DNA from: Nocardioides sp.
Lineage (GTDB): Bacteria; Actinomycetota; Actinomycetes; Propionibacteriales; Nocardioidaceae
Direction: 5' to 3'
Assembly (NCBI GenBank): GCA_025965335.1
Contig: JAOPXC010000454.1
Location: 1 to 41,899, forward strand
Length of the DNA: 41,899 bases
Below are positions 39,399-41,899 of the stretch, piece after piece. The position numbers and the translations under genes are program-made. Below the pieces are notes generated by a model, which was given only the letters and a program-made list of their open reading frames with translations, was not told the origin of the DNA and did no database searches. How positions within the stretch are numbered: position 1 is the first letter of the stretch; each line of letters begins with the position of its first letter.

Positions 39399-39427
39399 TT
39401 GACGGCCTTGATCACGGACTGTACTGT
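39399..39427 (+). promoter_or_regulatory. Late promoter before the tRNA and packaging genes
   Basis: TTGACG (39399-39404), a 17-base spacer and TACTGT (39422-39427), an excellent match to actinobacterial -35/TANNNT boxes. It begins at the stop of the last early gene and can drive the tRNA, HNH, terminase and structural genes. Confidence 0.7.
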
Positions 39428-39470
39428 CACCGCCATCTGCAGCAGTTCACGCTGCCCAGAGCCGACTTCG

Positions 39471-39493
39471 AGCCCCCGCCCATGGTGGGGGCT
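39471..39493 (+). terminator. Hairpin between promoter and tRNA
   Basis: AGCCCCC and GGGGGCT pair across a 9-base loop. It ends 13 bases before the tRNA and may be an attenuator, early-operon terminator or processing site. Confidence 0.45.
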
Positions 39494-39506
39494 TCGTCGT
39501 ATCCAG

Positions 39507-39583
39507 AGCGCGTTAGAGCAGCTCGGTAGCTCGCTGGGCCCATAACCCAGAGGTCGCAGGTTCGAATCCTGTACGCGCCACCA
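39507..39583 (+). tRNA. tRNA-Met (CAT), initiator-like, CCA encoded
   Basis: The full cloverleaf can be drawn: acceptor AGCGCGT/ACGCGCC, D arm GAGC/GCTC, anticodon arm CTGGG/CCCAG with loop CCCATAA, T arm GCAGG-TTCGAAT-CCTGT and 3' CCA. Position 1:72 is an A-C mismatch and the anticodon stem holds three GGG/CCC pairs, both marks of initiator tRNAs. From D arm to T arm it is nearly the actinobacterial tRNA-fMet as I recall it. The base before the anticodon is C33 instead of the normal U33. Confidence 0.85.
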
Positions 39584-39604
39584 CCAAGCCCGGAGGCAAC
39601 CGTG

Positions 39605-39784
39605 ATGCTGCGCTGGCGCCACGGTCGCCTCGAGTACCGCACAGGCCGCTCATGGCGACCAAGCCGCACACTGCGGTTCTGCTGCACCATCGGCCTGCAC
39701 TTCATGGCCTGGGACATGGTCGGCGACTGGTACCGATGCGAGTGCCGACGGCAGTACCTGCATGCCGAGACCATCCGAAGCTGA
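39605..39784 (+). CDS. Small Cys/Trp protein before the HNH gene
   Basis: 59 residues from ATG 39605 (GTG 39602 possible) behind CGGAGG. FCCTIGLHFMAWDMVGDWYRCECRRQYLHAETIR. Similar tiny proteins are met before actinophage HNH genes (from memory). Possible metal binding. Confidence 0.55.
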   Translation: MLRWRHGRLEYRTGRSWRPSRTLRFCCTIGLHFMAWDMVGDWYRCECRRQYLHAETIRS

Positions 39785-39790
39785 CCGACC

Positions 39791-40141
39791 ATGGCGCTCC
39801 GGATGTGCGCCTGCACTGGCTGCACCACACACCATGGCCCCTGCTCACGGCTGGTCAGCCATGGACGGTGCGATGGTTGCCGCCGGCCATCCACACCCAA
39901 GGCGCCCCATCGCGAGCGCAGGCCTGGATACAGCAGCGCAGAGCGCACACGTCGAGCTGCAGTAGTGCGTGACTGGATCGCTGAGCAAGGCCATGCCTGC
40001 CCAGGGTGGGGCGTGCCTGCGCACGCGAGCACCGACCTGACCGCCGACCACGTCATCCCAGTGGGGGCAGGCGGGGCAGAGGGTGGGGCACTGGCTGTGC
40101 TGTGCCGATCGTGCAACGGACGCAAGGCAGCGTCCGCGTAG
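39791..40141 (+). CDS. HNH endonuclease
   Basis: 116 residues. The N-terminus has CACTGCTTHHGPC and CDGC, a zinc-like part. The HNH core is LTADHVIPVGAGG ... LAVLCRSCNGRKAAS. HNH proteins beside terminase genes help cut cos-type phage DNA (HK97 gp74 type). No clear ribosome site precedes it; translational coupling to the previous gene is likely. Confidence 0.85.
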   Translation: MALRMCACTGCTTHHGPCSRLVSHGRCDGCRRPSTPKAPHRERRPGYSSAERTRRAAVVRDWIAEQGHACPGWGVPAHASTDLTADHVIPVGAGGAEGGALAVLCRSCNGRKAASA

Positions 40142-40157
40142 CACCCCCCGGGGGGTG
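40142..40157. other. Perfect 16-bp GC palindrome between HNH and terS
   Basis: CACCCCCCGGGGGGTG lies at the end of the HNH gene in the 118-base gap before terS. It can form a hairpin or a symmetric nuclease site. The gap next to HNH and terS is where cos sites usually lie, so it is a cos candidate; a simple terminator-like hairpin is the other reading. Confidence 0.45.
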
Positions 40158-40259
40158 TAAGTCCGTTCGCACTCCCTGAGTGACCCCAAGTCCCTACCCC
40201 TCTCGCATTGCGTACGGGTCTGCTCGCTTCGTGTGCAACCCGCGACTGGAGGTGACCGA

Positions 40260-40691
40260 ATGGCCGGACGTGGGCCCACACCGAAGGACCCGGCCAAGCG
40301 GCGCCGGCGCAACGCCGACCCAGTCCCCACCACGTACGTCGTCGCCGACGGCCAGGTCCGCGGGCCCGATCTGCCCGAGGACTACCCCTGGCACGCGCAG
40401 ACCCGCGCCTGGTGGGAGACCTGGCGCTCGTCGCCACAGGCGAAGACGTTCACCGACACCGACTGGCGGTTCCTGACGGACACCGCGCTGCTGCACAACG
40501 CGCTGTGGTCCGGCGACGCGAAGGTCGGCGCCGAGCTGCGGCTGCGGGTGGCGAAGTTCGGTGCGACGCCCGAGGACCGCGCCCGACTGCGGTTGCAGGT
40601 ATCCGGCGGAGGCGACGTCCCGCCGGCCGAGGCCGAGCAGCCCGGGCAACCGGGCGGCCGGTACGGCCACCTGCGCGCCGTCTCGGAGTAA
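40260..40691 (+). CDS. terS: Terminase small subunit
   Basis: 143 residues from ATG 40260 behind GGAGGTG; the GTG at 40233 is less likely. MAGRGPTPKDPAKRRRRNADPVPTT is the typical basic start of this actinophage terminase family, followed by helices (HAQTRAWWETWRSSPQAKTFTDTDWRFLTDTALLHNALW). It recognises phage DNA for packaging. It precedes terL by 4 bases. Confidence 0.8.
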   Translation: MAGRGPTPKDPAKRRRRNADPVPTTYVVADGQVRGPDLPEDYPWHAQTRAWWETWRSSPQAKTFTDTDWRFLTDTALLHNALWSGDAKVGAELRLRVAKFGATPEDRARLRLQVSGGGDVPPAEAEQPGQPGGRYGHLRAVSE

Positions 40692-40695
40692 GCCG

Positions 40696-41899
40696 ATGCC
40701 CTGGCGCGGCGCGGAGTACGAAGGTGAGCTGCCGTCGCTGGGGTGGTCGCTGCTGGAGTGGTGGGCGGATTCCCTGCCCTCGCCGCGCGACCACACCGAG
40801 CCGCTCATCTTCACCGACGAGCAGGCGATGATCCTGGTCGAGTGGTACACGTTCGACCCGGACACCCTGGAGTTCGTCTACCGCCGCGGCTACTCCCGCC
40901 GGTCGAAGGGCTTCGGGAAGTCGCCGGTCGAGGCGGCCAAGGGCATCGCGGCTCTGGCCGGCGACGTCCGGCCCGACGGGTTCGACGAGGCGGGCGAGCC
41001 GGTCGGCCGGCCGTGGGGCCGCAAGGGTGATCCGAACCCGTGGGTGCAGATCGCCGCGGTGTCGGAGGATCAGACCGACAACACGTACTCGGTGATCTAC
41101 GAGCTGCTCACCGCGAACGACGGCCGGGCCGCCGACGACCTGGAGATCGACGTCGGGCTGACGCGGTGCTTCCTGCGGAGCCGGCCGGGCAAGCTCGAGC
41201 CGGTGACCGCCTCGGCCGGATCCCGCGAGGGTCAGCCGATCACGGACGCGACGCTCGACGAGACGCACCTGTGGCTGCCGTCGAACGGCGGCGTGAAGCT
41301 GGCTCGGACGCTGCGCCGCAACGTCGCGAAGATGGGCGGCCGCACGTACGAGACGACCAACAGCTTCGTGCCGGGCGAGGGCTCGGTGGCTGAGTTGACG
41401 CACAAGGCGATCCAGGCCGGGCAAGCCGGCATCATGTGCGACGCGGTGGAGGCGCCGCAGGTGCGGCAGAAGGACTCGGACGAGACGCTCGAGGCTGCGC
41501 TGCGGGTCGCGTACGGCGATTCGTGGTGGGTGAACATCCCCCGGCTGGTCCAGGAGATCCGCGACCAGGACACGCCGTGGGAGGACGCCTCCCGGTTCTT
41601 CTTCAACTGGAACGTCGACGACCGGACCAAGGCCGTGCCGACGAAGCTGTGGACGGACCTGGCCCGCGCCGACATTGTGGTCCCGGCCGGCGCCCGGGTC
41701 GGGCTCGGCTTCGACGGTTCACTGTCGGACGACACGACGGCGCTGATCGGCTGCTGGATCGGCGACGACGGCCTGCCGCACACCTTCGAGATCGAGGTGT
41801 GGAAGCGACCGGCGGATGCGCCGAAGGCGTGGCGGGTGCCGCGGGCGGAGATCCGCGCGAAGGTCGTCGAGACGTTCGCCTACTACGACGTGGGCCGCA
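40696..41899 (+). CDS. terL: Terminase large subunit, N-terminal part (continues at base 1)
   Basis: Open to the end of the window, hence missing from the ORF track. The ATPase domain shows SRRSKGFGKSP (Walker A-like, residues 67-77) and ATLDETHLW (Walker B, Asp188-Glu189). The nuclease domain begins GLGFDGSLSDDTTALIG (Asp340). The end overlaps bases 1-127 and the frame continues to the stop at 553-555. It powers DNA packaging and cuts the concatemer. Confidence 0.93.
   Translation, partial: MPWRGAEYEGELPSLGWSLLEWWADSLPSPRDHTEPLIFTDEQAMILVEWYTFDPDTLEFVYRRGYSRRSKGFGKSPVEAAKGIAALAGDVRPDGFDEAGEPVGRPWGRKGDPNPWVQIAAVSEDQTDNTYSVIYELLTANDGRAADDLEIDVGLTRCFLRSRPGKLEPVTASAGSREGQPITDATLDETHLWLPSNGGVKLARTLRRNVAKMGGRTYETTNSFVPGEGSVAELTHKAIQAGQAGIMCDAVEAPQVRQKDSDETLEAALRVAYGDSWWVNIPRLVQEIRDQDTPWEDASRFFFNWNVDDRTKAVPTKLWTDLARADIVVPAGARVGLGFDGSLSDDTTALIGCWIGDDGLPHTFEIEVWKRPADAPKAWRVPRAEIRAKVVETFAYYDVGR
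41773..41899. repeat. Terminal direct repeat, copy 2 (identical to 1-127)
   Basis: See 1-127. Together they show that the contig is circular, with about 41,772 unique bases. Confidence 0.95.

Noticed and set aside
39507-39583. attP core for integration into a host tRNA gene
   Set aside because: A full cloverleaf with its own promoter and CCA is present and it is 17 kb from integrase; a functional tRNA is simpler.
39083-39622. Minus-strand ORF with RVQDSNLRPLGYGPSELPSCSN
   Set aside because: This peptide is the well-known false translation of the reverse strand of a tRNA-Met gene.

Overview
The window is the complete genome of a temperate, tailed, double-stranded DNA phage (siphovirus type) of a high-GC actinobacterium. 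The signs are GC-rich codon use with many GTG starts, actinobacterial-type -35/-10 promoters, an initiator-like tRNA close to the actinobacterial form, and many small protein families seen mostly in actinophages and Micromonosporaceae/Streptomyces prophages. The host genus cannot be fixed from sequence alone. Bases 1-127 are identical to bases 41773-41899. The contig is therefore a circularised assembly of about 41,772 unique bases cut inside the large terminase gene, whose two parts lie at the two ends of the window.

Layout. (a) 39.4-41.9 kb and 1-17.4 kb, plus strand, late operon: promoter, initiator-like tRNA, small Cys-rich protein, HNH endonuclease, TerS, TerL, portal, a fused protease-scaffold-major capsid protein, head accessory proteins, connector, tail completion proteins, two related tail tube-like proteins, tail assembly chaperones with a -1 frameshift, tape measure, minor tail proteins and a GH25 endolysin. 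(b) 17.4-19.6 kb: holin-type and other membrane proteins and tiny ORFs, interrupted by two minus-strand genes, closed by a strong terminator. (c) 19.6-23.3 kb, lysogeny region: a minus-strand HTH (excisionase-like) gene, a minus-strand membrane-anchored protein, a tyrosine integrase, an XRE repressor, and a divergent Cro-like gene with an operator/promoter region. (d) 23.3-26.4 kb: early genes and accessory cargo, including a secreted neprosin-like protease with a structured leader. (e) 26.4-39.4 kb: a very compact early operon, mostly joined by ATGA/GTGA overlaps. It holds a lambda-type recombination set (YqaJ-like exonuclease, ERF annealing protein, RuvC-like resolvase), an ArsR-like regulator, a small lipoprotein, many Cys-rich mini-proteins and a lambda O-like winged-helix initiator with iterons inside its own gene.

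How it works together. The repressor and Cro-like genes are transcribed away from each other from probably leaderless promoters whose -35 boxes overlap TGACAAG repeats. Lytic growth would start rightward through the recombination and replication genes, and replication would start at the iterons in the O-like gene. No polymerase or helicase is seen, so the phage must borrow the host's. A promoter just before the tRNA (TTGACG-17-TACTGT) would then drive packaging, head, tail and lysis genes across the contig junction. No plus- or minus-strand stretch longer than about 300 bases lacks a gene call. The longest gap is 21079-21296, which holds promoter-like sequence only.

The points most worth following up are the protease/capsid fusion with a peptidoglycan-binding-like segment, the secreted neprosin-like protease and its leader, the iteron origin inside the initiator gene, and the initiator-like tRNA with C33.
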